From Adiantum capillus-veneris (taxonomy: Eukaryota; Streptophyta; Polypodiopsida; Polypodiales; Pteridaceae), in the NCBI GenBank assembly GCA_014529385.2, contig CM043966.1:42013537-42073536 (forward strand): a DNA stretch of 60,000 bases. The letters run 5' to 3'. The first letter of the stretch is position 1. Every line of letters begins with the position of its first letter. The position numbers and the translations under genes are program-made. Of the stretch, positions 45,291-57,504 are shown one piece after another. The notes under the pieces were generated by a model. It searched no databases, was not told where the DNA came from, and saw only the letters and a list, made by a program, of their open reading frames with translations.

Positions 45291-47713
45291 AACCTATTCT
45301 TGATAGTGATCCTATTTAGTGCTCTATAGTCGACACACATACGATATGTGCCGTCTTTCTTTTGCACTAATAGCACAGGTGAGCAAAATGGAGATGAGCT
45401 AGGCCTAACCATGCCCTTCTCAACTAACTCATGCACTTGCCGCATAATCTCCTCTTGTTGAGCTTGAGAAACTCTATAAGGAGGTTTGTTAGGCGGTGAA
45501 CTTCCTGGAAGAAGTTCAATTGCATGGTCGTCATTACCTCGTTTAGGAGGTAGCTCACAAGGGATGTCGTCAATAAAGACATCTTGAAACCCCTTGAGAA
45601 AATTGGATAACTCTAATTCCTTTTGGTTGCTTTTATTTTCTTTTGCTAAAGCATTAGGTTCATTTTGAGAATCTTTAACAAAAATCATGTACACGGAAAT
45701 AGAGCTCTTTATTGACTTGTTGAAAGCTGGTGTATGTACAATGGGGATGGTGTTACCCATCTCCTTAGCATCTATATACATGTCCTTTTCCCTGAACTTA
45801 AAGGAGATTCTCCTTTCAGGAAATTTAACATGGGCAGCCAGGCGGTCAAACCATGGTGCCCCTAGGATTACATCCTCATGCTTGAGAGGAGAGATAAAGA
45901 AGTCCTCTTTGTCCACATAGCCTTGGACATGAAGCCTCAATTTCCTGATTAAGGGAGTGACTGAAGCTTCTTGCCCCTTGAAGGCACTGTCTGCGGGTAG
46001 GATATCTCCCATCTCGTAGGATTGTATGCCTAGCTTGGTGGCTAACTCCATAGATATGAAATTGTGAGTAGAACCAGGGTCAAAGAGAATAAAAGCATCA
46101 TGTTCTCTTACCTTTCCCCAAGCATGGCATAGAGGAGATCCTTTGTGGTGAGTTTGATGAATCTCCTCCTCTTGGATTTCAACCAAAGAAGCTCTAGGAG
46201 GATCTTGGCGGTTGTTCTTTTGGGGACAAGCGCGGTACGCATGCCCTTGTTCGCCGCACTTGAAACACCGGTTATCTTTACGATAACGCTCAAGCTCTTC
46301 AGGAGAGAGTTTATTCTTTCCTTTGTAAACTCCCTTCTCTTTAGCTTTGTTGGAATTGCCCTTAGGAGACTTTTGGACATTGTCCTTCCCCTTAGGCTCA
46401 TTGGAACCCTTGTTTTCCGGGGGCTTATTATTTCTTTTACCCCCCGTTTGGAAATTGATTCGCGAGGCCACCATAGTATGGTGTATTACCGCCGATATGG
46501 TACGTGGCATTTGGGAGTTGACATACTCCGCCATTTCTTCGGTTAAGCCCGCACAAAATTGTTGCTTTTGCTCTCCAAAATCCAACTTTTTGAAGACAGT
46601 GGCTTTGAGTTGTAGGTCCCAAAACTTGTCTACATATTTGTGGATGGATTCATTGGGAGAGAGCTTTAAGCTTCGCCATTCGGTGAGTACTTTGTCTTTG
46701 GCATCGGTGGCCAAAAACTGCTTCATAATGGAAGCTCTTAAAGCCTTCCATGTTCGTGGAGCTTCACCGTTGGCTCGTAGGCTAGACCACCATTGTCTGG
46801 CGGACTTTTGAAAGTGCATAGCTACATGGCGTAGCTTAGAGGACTCTGTGAAGCCCTCATCTCCAAACGCCGCATCGAATTGTTGGATAAAGGCCAAAAC
46901 TTTGTCTGTAGCACCGAAGGTGCCATCATAGGTAAGGAAAGAGATGCTCTTCCCTCCCTCTTTGAATTTCTTCAGCTTGGACGACCTCTTCCATGCGGCA
47001 TAGGATTTCCTATGGCCTCTTCTTTTTGATGGTTCAAAAGTTGCACCATCACTTTCTTCAGAAGATGAAGAATTTGAAGAAGGTGGAGAAGAGGGTGACC
47101 TCTTTCTCGCCTTTTTCTTGTCTTGATCTTTGTCGTCTTCACCATAGCTTTCATAAGAGGAAGAGGATGAAGAAGATGGAGAAGAGGGTGTCCTCTTTCT
47201 CGCCTTTTTCTTCTCTTGCTTTTTATCATCCCTCTTTGAATTATGGCGTGGAGAAGAGTGTGATGGTCTTCTCCGCTTTGGTGGTGATGGAGAGCGTTTA
47301 GCCCGCCGTCTTCGTGGAGCCATCTCCGCCGAGGTGGCGGGAGACTCGCTTCTTTCTCGTTCCTTCGGTGGAGGCTCTTGAGTTCTCCTTTGGGAAGGAG
47401 ATGCATCATCAAGAAGTAAGTTCTTGAGCCCTTCATATGGATTCTCTTCTTCTTCCCGAATCGGAGAGAGACCTCTTTTGGTAGTCTCACAAGGAGGCTT
47501 CCTAGGTGTTCTCTCGTCATGGTGATGAGCTTGGAGAATCCCGTGAGCACGGAGCTGCCGTTGCACTTCACTTTGGAGAGATGGATTGCCCATGGCTTGT
47601 TGAAGCCTAGAAACAAGATAGTTAACAAGCATTGAAGCATCATTAGTAGCTTGCTCATGAGCAAAATCAAAGTTATCAATATTAATTTCAATCTCTTTAC
47701 TATTGTCAGCCAT
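45275..47713 (-). pseudogene. Chromovirus gag, protease and RT N-part
   Basis: The 812-residue frame begins [17 protein letters not shown] and has an Arg/Ser-rich region with two copies of a KKKARKR-Ser/Pro block (about residues 165-225). A Gag core ([29 protein letters not shown]) and one zinc knuckle ([14 protein letters not shown], about residue 490) follow. Next come a protease with [14 protein letters not shown], where Pro replaces Ser or Thr in the active-site triplet, and then RT to [14 protein letters not shown] one-base deletion near 45,289 shifts the frame, ending this ORF at 45,275. The RS-like blocks resemble splicing-factor tails, but their role here is unknown. Confidence 0.92.
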
Positions 47714-48117
47714 TCTAACAACTTTTAGGTGTAAACTTTTTAGGTGTACTTTGGCACTTCAAGCCCTAGTTGCTACTCCTCTTTACCCCTTTAGAAAAAG
47801 CACTCAAGCTACTGTACCCGCGGCTCGAATACCATTAATTGCAAGGAATAGAAGAGAGGGTCTTTCGACACCAAGACAGCACCGGCTCCTGTCAAGCTTC
47901 TAATATCTCAATAGTGGTTAAGCCATAGGCAAGCCCCGTAGGACTCCACTATTAAGACCATAGCTCTCGACGGTGATGCCCCGTTAACTGCACAAAGGGA
48001 GGCGCACTGCAAGGCTGAAAAATCCCTATTCTACTTACTCACAGGCAATTAATAATACCAACCATTTGTAGCTAGCTTGAGGACCTCCCTTCTTTAGCAA
48101 GAAAAGAGAAACCTTGA

Positions 48118-48129
48118 GCTCTGATACCA
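48118..48129 (-). other. Chromovirus primer binding site, tRNA-iMet
   Basis: The minus strand TGGTATCAGAGC is an exact 12-base match to the standard iMet complement, one base inside the LTR. Confidence 0.95.
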
Positions 48130-48130
48130 A

Positions 48131-49720
48131 TGTAACATTTAATGGCCTAAAATCTTATGTGTAGCGGAAATTAGCATGAACATAGTGGGCATTTCATTAG
48201 AATAGATTCCTAATGAGAATTACAAGAGTGCTTGGGTGGAGAGAGCAACAAAAAGCATAACACCTAGTTAGATAGCATCGACAATACTTTCAAAAGAGAG
48301 AGATATTAAGCTATTGACAACAGTTGAGGACCAGATTTGCATGGAGCCGGTCCCCCCTCCAAAAGGCTTTGTATTATGGTTTCTCCCATCAAGAGAGACA
48401 TTGTACAATACAATTCTTTGTGTTCCTTCAAGACTAGCTAGTGCAATGAAGATGGAAGCTTCATACACCAAGCAAAACACTTAATCAAACACAACTTGAA
48501 TTATCCCCGTTCTCAGACCCAAGACCTCACACACCTTCGAAGATGGTGAGAGCTAGCAGGGTATGAGAGTAGATTGAGAGGAAAAAGAAGTATCTTACGA
48601 GAAAGATGTACATCTCCTCACATAATCACTCATATTAGCATAGCTTAGCTTAGTAATTAGCTTGGTAGAGAAGATGAGCATGCATTGAAGCTTGGCTCTT
48701 GGTTGGATTTGCATCCACATGCCAAGAGAGTGTTGATGTAGGCTTCTATCTCACAAGCTTGGAGTAGGTGATGAGCTCTCCATTAAAGCTTGGGAGGAGA
48801 TAGAGTATTCTTCCTTCACACATGGTCAAGTGTGAGTGTGTGTGTGTCAATGCCAAGCAAAAATCAGCCCCCCCTCTCTCTTGGGCGAGCCCTAGCTGCT
48901 AAATAGGTCTGGCTTTTGCCTCATTGGACCTCCCCAGGTCAAGCCAATAGGAATTAAGCAGCATAAGTGATAGCCTTCTGACATGTGTCCCCCTTTCCCC
49001 TTTTGTGAGAGCTTCAGGTAATTAAATAATTAAACTAAACTCTCATTGGACCCCTTTGCCTCCTGGCCAATAGGAATCAGGCAAGCCATGGGGCTCCTGA
49101 ATGCTCATTGGACCCCTTGGGAGACTGCCCAATAGTCTTCTAGGAGACTTAATTCTCATTGGTTTCTTTTATTAAATGTTTTTAAATTAATTAAACTAGA
49201 TTTACTCTAGCTTAATTCTCATTGGTCCACTTCAAGGGTCTTCCAATAGGAATTGGGCACACCTTGTGGGCATCTGGCCTAGGGAGCTGACATGTGTCCC
49301 TCATTCCCTTTGTGTAAAGGGAGCCTGTGTGTGTGTGTGTGGCTTTCTCTCTCATCTCCTACCTTTGGGGCTCGCCCCCTCCCATGTAGGGATGTGCAAA
49401 GACTTTTAGGGCACACACTAAGCATCCAATTTTCCCTAGGGTTGACCTTTGGACACAACCTTTGAATTTTGGAACCTTAGCATTTTGGAAGTCTTAATGG
49501 GCTGAACCTTAGGGTCTTTTTGGCCCATTGTTTCACATGGCTCTTTTGCAGATGGCCCCCCCTTTGGATCCCTATTTTCCCTCCTTTGGATCCCTACTGT
49601 GGCCTGGTCTGCTAGCTTAACCAATATTCTAGCTTTTTCTCCTCGGCACTTCCCCACATTAAATGATCAGTTTAATATGAGAAAATCATTTAGGAGAATT
49701 AGATATTGATTATTATGACA
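48131..49720 (-). repeat. Chromovirus 5' LTR
   Basis: The 1,590-bp partner of 40,818-42,407. I counted five substitutions by eye and no length change. Its outer edge is followed by TAAAC. Confidence 0.97.
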
Positions 49721-51290
49721 TAAACAGTCCGAACAGCAATCCAATTTGCATTTGCTTCATCTACCATAAACCCTCTGAATTCTAGCTTTTCATACCCTTG
49801 ATCTTGCACCACTTTATTTAACATTTTCCAAAACTCTATTTGAGCAAATTTATTTTCAACAGTGAATTCACAGGTGGCAATTGTCATTAATTCACGCACA
49901 AATGGGTCGTAGACATGAGCAGACATTGTTGGCCACCCTTGAACACGGTGCACATGATCAAAGTGAACCCATATTTTCTCTAAAGTTCCTCCTGGACGCA
50001 TCTTATTCACCAAGTCAACTCCACTCCCTGGACCTATGATCGACATTTTGAACACATGTGGCTGCTCTGAACCTCCAAGTTGTCCAGGAAAAAGTACACT
50101 ATGAATGAAATGATACCTACACCTGCTCTTGAGGTCTAGGACAACTTCCAAACCATTTGCACTGAAATGCTTTGACCTCTTGGCAATCTCTAAGCTCCTC
50201 TCTATTCTTCGCTTGTTAGATAGAGAGTAATGGTATCAAGAAATTTTGAAAACTCTCCATCTTCAATAGTGTCATTTTTGCCAGCACTTTCCATCACTAG
50301 CTTATCTATTATCACGTCTTGGGTAGCAACACGTTCTAATTGCTTGGAAGTTGTGAAAGGATCTTGGTTTTCTTTAGTTTGCAGAAGCGAATCTATCATT
50401 TTCTCAGTAGACCTATTCTTTCCCTGAACACAAGGGTGCTTATGCTCTCCCATATGAATAGCACATCGAGTAACTCTTTGCTTATCTTTTGGCAAACAGT
50501 AATAAATAACAGCAGGACATGTTGCAACACAAAAAAGCATTTGATTGCAATGGACACATACCATTGTCCCTAGCTCAGGTGTCAATATTCCAATGGAAAT
50601 AACTTTAGAGAGACGACCACGCAATTGTGATTCATTATGAACTCTTGCTCGCAAATAGAAAGGACATGCATCATTGACACAACGGAGATGACCTGAACAC
50701 CTACTGAAGCGAATGGCACCAGGAAAGCAATCACTACTACAAGTGACATATTCTGTCCACAAATGACAATCATGACGTTGTTCCATGCCAACCATTGTAT
50801 TGTCGTTGATTGTTGGTGGCAATTCAAATGCAACATATCCATCGTATTGAGCAGGAATCTCCTTACATTGAACAATTTCATTAGTCTTCTTCAAAGCAGA
50901 ATGAAGATTGTTTTTATTGGGCATTGATCGAATTATATCCATGACACTGGTTTGATTCTTTGTGACATCACTTGAACCAATATCCAGAACTATTGGAGAA
51001 GCTTCACTTCCCGGGGAGCCTTGATGTTCATGAGTGTTTGTTATTCGAACTTTAAAAAACTGGCACACTTCATGATCCAGTAAAAAGACCTCTTCACCAG
51101 AACCTGACCTCGAGGATTCCATTTTTACATGTTCACCATTCAATGTTAATGGGTGCAAAGTAAACGAATTGGTAAACAAGCCAAAACTTTCTCTCACTGA
51201 CTGCAAAGGTAATTCATGGAATCTATTTTCAAGAAGTAATAAAAGTTTCTGACCACGAACTGGACCATAGATAGTAATCTGACGACCCAT
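49721..51290 (-). pseudogene. MULE-like transposase/SWIM gene, 5' part
   Basis: ATG at 51,290 (MGRQITIYGPVRGQKLL) opens 362 codons with a Cys/His-rich region (about 50,500-50,780) ending TRCAIHMGEHKHPC, similar in spacing to WRKY-GCM-type fingers that precede MULE transposases. A frameshift at about 50,215-50,235 leads into the catalytic half: VVLDLKSRCRYHFIHS (first Asp candidate), HVYDPFVRELMTIATCEF and FRGFMVDEANANWIAV (second Asp). Coding breaks at the TAAAC duplication and resumes at 40,817. Total length would be about 1,000 residues. It is non-functional through both the shift and the insertion. Confidence 0.72.
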
Positions 51291-51899
51291 TGTAGCTGCA
51301 ATCCACTAGAATGACACAACAGCTTTCAAATATGACGATTCCCTTTTTAACAAATCTAAATATGTTTTTTAGTGTTTATAAAAATAAATAAAAATGATTT
51401 AATATAAACTTTAATTTTTTTTGTAACAAAAACGTTTCATGATTCTCGTTTCATGATTCTCGTTTCATGATTCTCATGCAAATGATTATTCCATATCCTG
51501 CTACCATAAATGCAGAATCGCACGTTGCAAATGATTATTCAAATGCATATCCTGCCCGCAATTCAAGACACATTAGTGACGATTTTCTTTTCAACATATT
51601 TTAAAAAAGAAATATACAATTAGGTTTAATATAAACTTTTTAAAAATCAGCAGCGTGAACATTTAATGATTGAAAATTATTAAAAATTAAAATAATGAAT
51701 GCACCAACAAACGTCGTTCAAGACAAATCAAAATCACTACTCCACCAACTCAAAATCACTACTCCACACAAAATTATTCTAACAAGATCTAATGTTAATG
51801 TGAGCGCACATTAACATGCACTTCTGGAAGCATCAGTTCTGGAGGCACGCACTTTGGGAGCAGGTGTCACAGCAACTCTCAAAGAAACTCTAAACATGC

Positions 51900-52105
51900 A
51901 TGTTAACGTGCAGTCTTTGGGAGCAGGTCTTTGGGCACAAAGTGGTGTAGGTCTCGATCGGAGCAGTGCTCAAAAAACCAAATGTTTTTTGGGGGGCACA
52001 AGTCTTTGTGCGCAAGTTAACGTGGGGCACAGGTCTTTGGGATCAAAAAACCAAAGGTTTTTTGGAGCAGATCTTTGGGCTCAAAAAACCAAAGTTTTTT
52101 GAAGT
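51900..52105. repeat. Tandem units with A6CC/GGT6 hairpins
   Basis: The words GGTCTTTGGG and CAAAAAACCAAA recur. The hairpin AAAAAACC-AAA-GGTTTTTT lies at 52,045-52,063, with variants at about 51,972-51,990 and 52,083-52,100. The units are imperfect, with 38-73 bp between hairpins. Confidence 0.75.
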
Positions 52106-52382
52106 CATTTCCCAACTGGCCAGAAATTGTTTAGAGTGCATGAATGTATCAATCCTTCATGTCAATTTCCAAGTGGTCATATATATTTTCTGACCACATG
52201 AATTGCTTTGAATACTTAGCCATGTTCTAAACCATGAATTGGAAGCATAGAAAATGCGCATTGAATTTGATTGAAAACACTGTTAATATGACAAAGTAAT
52301 TAGTCCACTACAAAAAAATCCACTGGTACATACTGGTTCTCTAAATTAATAACCTATTACATGGGAATATTCACCCCCTCAC

Positions 52383-52414
<32 letters not shown>

Positions 52415-53382
52415 TCAAGAGTCGGTCCCCCCCCTTTGCCTTGCGCCTCCTGCCTCCTCTGGCTGCCCACCTTTTGCCTTGTACGCTTCTGAAGAATGCT
52501 ACGGGCTTGATGTTGAACGCCCTTGACGCTCACTATGATCGAAGATGCAAAACACACGTTAACGTGCACAGTAAGTAGTGAGCAGCGTGCGCTCTTTGGG
52601 AGAAGTCGCAAATCAGCAGTTCCCGCAAGGTCTCAAATCGGCAGCAGTTCAAATCGGCAGTTCGCGGCAAATCAGGTCAGTGGAGAGCAAGGCGTGCAGT
52701 TCGTCAGATTCATCAGCAAGATTCAAGCAAGGCGTGCAGTTCTGACTCGTCAGCAAGATTCGTGAGATTCGTCAGTAAGATTCTAGCAAGGCAGCAGTTC
52801 TGACTGATAAGTAAGCACAGTTTTGTAAGCTGATTTTGTAGCATTGAGTTGTCACTGTGGAAGAAATTTTTCGCCTTACTGTCCATCAAGTTATTGGACA
52901 CCTCCTCGGTGGTGGTGATGCAGCCATTACCCTCCATCTGGCCTCGATTCTCATCCCAAGATTTTGTCATATTAGACTTTTGGCTCGCTATAACAAGCCT
53001 TATACTACCCTTTAGCCAAAGCTTGGTTGAAAGGTGATTGCATCTTACTACCATTTAGCTACACAGGTTAATGGTGATAGGATTCATCTGTTGGACTTTC
53101 ATCTTCTGTTCTTGTCCCAAAGACTGGTTCTTTTCTTGAGCATTGAAAGACTTCATTGCTCTTATTTTTTGCGCTTTCCATGCTCATTTTAATAGAAATA
53201 AATTCTGCAATGTTTGTTCACGCTACTTTTTCAAACTTTAGTTTCAAATTTTCAAGAGAGTTGGAGCCTTCCTACATGAGATTTTGTCACATTAGACTTT
53301 TGACTCGCTAAAACAAGCCTTAACTACCCTTTAGCCAAAGCATAGTTTAGTTTTGTAAGCATAGTTTTGTACTGCTAAATAG

Positions 53383-53544
53383 TATGCAATACAGAGCCTC
53401 TAAATAAAGTATGCAATATAGAGCTTGTAATTAGAATATGCAGCGCAGAGCTTGTAATTGAAATATGCAGCGCAGAGCTTGTAAATAGAGTATGCAATAT
53501 AGAGCTTATAAATAAAATATGCAATGTAGAGCTTGTAATTTTGA
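53383..53544. repeat. 27-bp minisatellite, six units
   Basis: TATGCA starts at 53,383, 53,410, 53,437, 53,464, 53,491 and 53,518, an exact 27-bp period, with units of the form TATGCAATATAGAGCTTGTAA plus six more bases. The minus strand therefore shows a nine-residue pseudo-repeat, which I treat as a by-product. Confidence 0.9.
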
Positions 53545-54010
53545 GTAAAAACCTTTTGTATATGCATAGACAGTTCAGTTTTAGAGCTTTTAATTTTTCA
53601 AGTGTAGGAAATTTGTCAAAATTTTGTGCTGATTGCCATGCTAGTGATAGAGCTATAAATGCTTTCAGCAGTCTTGGTTTATGACGACATGCGGATATAC
53701 TGCAGTCCAAGTCATCAGAAAATGGTTTGAGTACAATCTTGAAAATTGAGCCTCAAGTTAACAATGTTTTCATTGTTTCAAGACAATTGAAGCAAAGCTT
53801 GTCAGAATTCACAAAAAGAAAGTGCGGTCTCTTGAGGCTTTCAAAATATGGTTATGAGTGTGAGTTGCACATGCAGGTGAGAAAGCACCTGCGAAGTGTG
53901 AGCGTTAGAGCATCTGTCATCTGAGTATCTACGCAAAGCTTGCATCTCCATGCCAACATCACCAAAAAAATCGGAGAGGAGCAATGGCGGGACGTAAAGG
54001 ACGTCCTCCT

Positions 54011-54899
54011 GTAAGGTACATTTTCTCATGTAGAGGTGCCATTATTATGCATGTAGAGGTGCCCGTCGATGTGCATGCCTAAAAGCAAATTGTATAAAAA
54101 ATAATGTATATATTTTTACAAAAGAAAATTGCTTCTAGAACTACCCGTTGACGAGAATGTTTGTAGCTTGCTAAATTTTATTTAGTGTCTAAAGACCTGC
54201 ATGTTAATGTGAATGCCTAGAGACGATGTTTACATATGAAAAAAAGCTTTCAAATCATCCAAGCTTTCAAGTCAATTAGTGTCTAAAAACCTGCATGTTA
54301 ACATGCATGTTTAGAGAATAGTGATTAATGTTTCAAAAGAGATTATTTTTGTTTTTATATTCAATATTAAGAAACCCTCATGTGAGGTGTCCATTGGATT
54401 ATTATATTTTTTGAAATTTTGTTTCACATTCAAAGGAGGTGCTGTCCAAATATTTTCAAAGATTGATTGTGTATTTTATTGAAGGGCAACTTAAAGACCT
54501 GCATGTTTAAAACCAATGTTTCATTAGAGTAGCAAAATATATTGTTGTATTTCTAGAATTTATTTTTATGCACAAAAAAAGTTCTAGTCATACATGTTAC
54601 ATGTTAGCGTGCATCTTTACAATCAATGTTTTGTTGGAGATAGTATTTATTTTTTGTCTTCAATCTTTATTTTTTGTCTCTTCCAATGGACTATTTAAAG
54701 ACTAAATTCTGTTTGAAACATTGCTTGTAACATGCATGTTGACATGCATGTTAACATTCATGTTTAAAGGCAATGTTTTCATTGTTAACGTTCATGTTTA
54801 GAGGCAAGTTTTCATTGCTCATAGACATGCATGTTAAAGTTCATGTTTAGAGGCAATGTACAAATTTTTTAAGATGTTGATTGTGTATTATATTTGTAG
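54011..54899. other. First intron or 5' region with repeated GTTAAC palindromes
   Basis: The words CATGTTAACATGCATGTTTAGA and variants recur at about 54,211, 54,291, 54,600 and 54,729-54,860, usually with ACCTGCATG or GAGGCAATGT nearby. CTCATGTGAGGTGTCCATTG (about 54,378) also occurs in the 681-bp repeats downstream of the gene. Confidence 0.6.
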
Positions 54900-55234
54900 T
54901 CCATCTCGTGGAAGATTAAACAAAAGTCTACGTCATGAAAAGTCTACACAACCACTTGAAAGTAGTGAACAGGTGTCATCAGTGTCAGTAACAGAAATGT
55001 CAGAGTGTCATGGCATTGAAGAGGAAGAGTTTCACTCTGTGGATGTTGACCAAGGGTCTATGCATGAAATTGATGACACATTGGCTCCTGAAGAAAACGA
55101 ACTTCAAATTATCCCTTGGGAAATGCAAGATGAGGTAACTGCAGCTGCAGAGATTGACGAGGAGAAAAATATTTTTATGCATAGAGGTGCCGATGTACTT
55201 CAGACCACACATATGTTCAGTTGCTTCGAATGTA

Positions 55235-55729
55235 CTCCTATACCTTTGTGTAGGTTGATTCCATATGCTAGAGTCAGAGGTTTAAGAGATGATTTAGATG
55301 GAATAAAAACGGCTTTTGCAAGGGAAGGATATATGCAAGAAAAGGGAGCTTTCATTGTTTCACTTTGGACATTTAAGAGAGACCAAACCATTGCTACAGG
55401 TAAGTTGAAGCTTCTTAAATTTTTAAAGTGAATTTCTATTTTAAAAATTCTTTTTGAATTCACTAATTTTGGTTTCTTGTTTTGAAGATGACATCAAGGA
55501 AAAGTGGGATCCTCTTTGGATAGAAATCAATGAGGAGTATGAGTTGGAGCTCAAAAGCAAACCAAGGTTTGCAGATCTGTCAGACCGCATGTTTTATGTT
55601 TGGGAGGGCAACCATCGCACACTTGCATGGACTGAAGATATCAAAGAGAAGTTTTCCACCTCAAAGGAGAGACATTGTAGGGTCCTTTGTACTATCATAG
55701 ATCCCACCAAGGTTCCTGAGATTGCATTG
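55235..55729 (+). other. ParB/sulfiredoxin-like domain of the multi-exon gene
   Basis: Across exons 54,900-55,399 and 55,488-55,729 the protein reads CRLIPYARVRGLRDDLDGIK, then FAREGYMQEKGAFIVSLW, then, after the intron, DRMFYVWEGNHRTLAW. The pattern fits the ParB N-terminal fold: an I-P...R segment, a helix then x-x-G, a V/L strand, and a [DE]-G-x-H-R-x-x-A box. In bacteria and phages this fold often sits before a DNA methyltransferase. In true ParB the box binds nucleotide. The functional role here is inference. Confidence 0.6.
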
Positions 55730-57504
55730 GTAAGTAGCTTGAAACGAATGAATGTGTGAGTATCTACTAAAGCATATATCTTTTTGTTGAATACTTTATT
55801 ATGGAAACAAATCAATATGGGTTTTTGCAGTATGAACATGCATGCTTTGGTGGCCACTCACATACGGGATGAGATTGTGAACACCAATCACATATGTGCA
55901 GCTAAACATGAAAGCTACCTAAAAACTCTCCCCGACAAAGACCAGAAACTAATTGCATCTGTGCGAAGAAAGTATGCTAAAGGTGCAAAACCTTGGTATC
56001 CACTCACACGACGCTACCTTGGCATGCTAGTTTATGATGTGAGTTTTGTTTTTTTTTTTCTTGCAAATTATTTTTAAGTCATTTGAATATCTCTTAGAAA
56101 AATTGATTTCTTTTTTAGATTCAAATAACTAAAGAGAAAGAGTCTAGATTGACTCAACTCAAGCAAGGAATGCCTGTAGAGGATGTGAAGAAGGAGGAGA
56201 AAAGCATTCATCGTGAGATAATACATAAATATCAAGAACGCATTGGAAAGGTACACTTCACCAAATAATCAAGCAATAGTCAATTGTGTTGATTGTTGTT
56301 ATGGATGTGAAGTAAAACTTCATGCTCTTTGTATTGTGTTGTAGCTCTTGAATATTTTGGATCCCAATCTTGGGACAGACTGGTTGGCAAAGATTATGTC
56401 ACTCAAATGGGGACATGACAGCTGGGCAACTTTAGAGAAGCTAAATTGATTGCACTCCATGATGCCCCTATGCAGAATAAAATCCAATGGGTTTCATTAC
56501 TCGAGTCTGATAGGATCACAAGGACTGCTTTTGGTTTGAAGAAGGGAGATAATTTGTTTCGACAGTGAGTATGATTTACTAGTTATTTAATGTTTGTCTT
56601 GCTTTGTCTAAGAGATAATATTTGTTTAAATAACACAACTTTGCTTTTTTTTTAAATTTGTAGTTGGCTGTGTAGAGAGGGCTACCTTGCTCGTGTCTAT
56701 GAGAGAGCAACACAACATGTTTTGGACAATTCAAATGTGCCAGGAGGGGCACCATTTCCACATGAATTCACATTGGGGTTCTACTTTGATGAAATTAAGT
56801 TTGAAGCTAGGCCTTTTCTCTATCCTTTGGAGGTTTCTTTGGAGGTTAAAAGCAAATATGTAGAGAAACAAGAACTCAAGAAAGTTGATACTTTTCGAAT
56901 GGCAGCTCAACGATTGGCTTACAGGTTTGTAACAATTTTGATCTTGCTTTGTATGTCACTATCGAGTCATGTGCTCAATGTTTTTGTTTCTTGTTAGGTT
57001 TTTGTCACTTTTGGTTTCAAAGGGGATCTTGCCAACTCTCCCATTTGTGGTGAGACAGTGGGCACAGACTGCGTCAAAGGACACATATATGTACCCCCCT
57101 AGCATTCCCACTTTGACAACATGGGAGAGAGATACATGTCCATGGTGGTTAGATATGGTGCAGGGTCACATCCTCGAGAGAGAGAAAGAGCTTCGAGAAA
57201 CCATGCTTAGGGATGCAGCAGCAGAGGCGAGACAACCACCACCTGCTACTTCAAAGGCGAAACAACCAGGTATGCTTATGTCATTCTTTAACTTTTATGT
57301 TTTCATGCTGTTGATTCTTGTAAGTTCAAAAACTGTTGTATATGTCTTTTAAGGTGTCCACTTGTCTAGTGAGAGGATGGAGACTGTGGTTGATACCACT
57401 ATTGAGAAGGATGTTCTAGAGCATGGTAAGTGTCAAAATTTTTATTGTCAACTTTTGTTAATACTTTGTGAAAAAGTTCACATATCATAAATATGTTGTC
57501 GCAG

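Larger units (their letters stand above)
40818..49720 (-). mobile_element. Full-length Ty3/gypsy chromovirus
   Basis: This is an 8,903-bp element with two 1,590-bp LTRs and a perfect TAAAC target duplication (40,813-40,817 and 49,721-49,725). It has an iMet primer site, gag-pol in the usual order and a C-terminal chromodomain. The LTRs differ at about five positions (0.3%), so the insertion is young. It split a MULE-like gene. Three lesions break gag-pol, so this copy cannot move on its own. Confidence 0.97.
51300..53980. other. Intergenic region with hairpins and short repeats
   Basis: No coding motif is convincing. It holds a perfect 11-bp-stem hairpin (51,792-51,817, arm ATGTTAATGTG), tandem hairpin units (51,900-52,105), a (CT)n tract (52,382-52,408), a perfect CACGTTAACGTG palindrome (52,555-52,566), loose CAGCAAGATTC repeats (52,600-52,800) and a 27-bp minisatellite. 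Confidence 0.7.

Noticed and set aside
45275-47713. Host SR-type splicing protein suggested by RS-rich blocks
   Set aside because: The same frame contains a Gag core, zinc knuckle, protease and RT, and sits between matching LTRs.
53375-53710. Nine-residue repeat protein on the minus strand
   Set aside because: It is the reading of a 27-bp minisatellite; no start context or homology.
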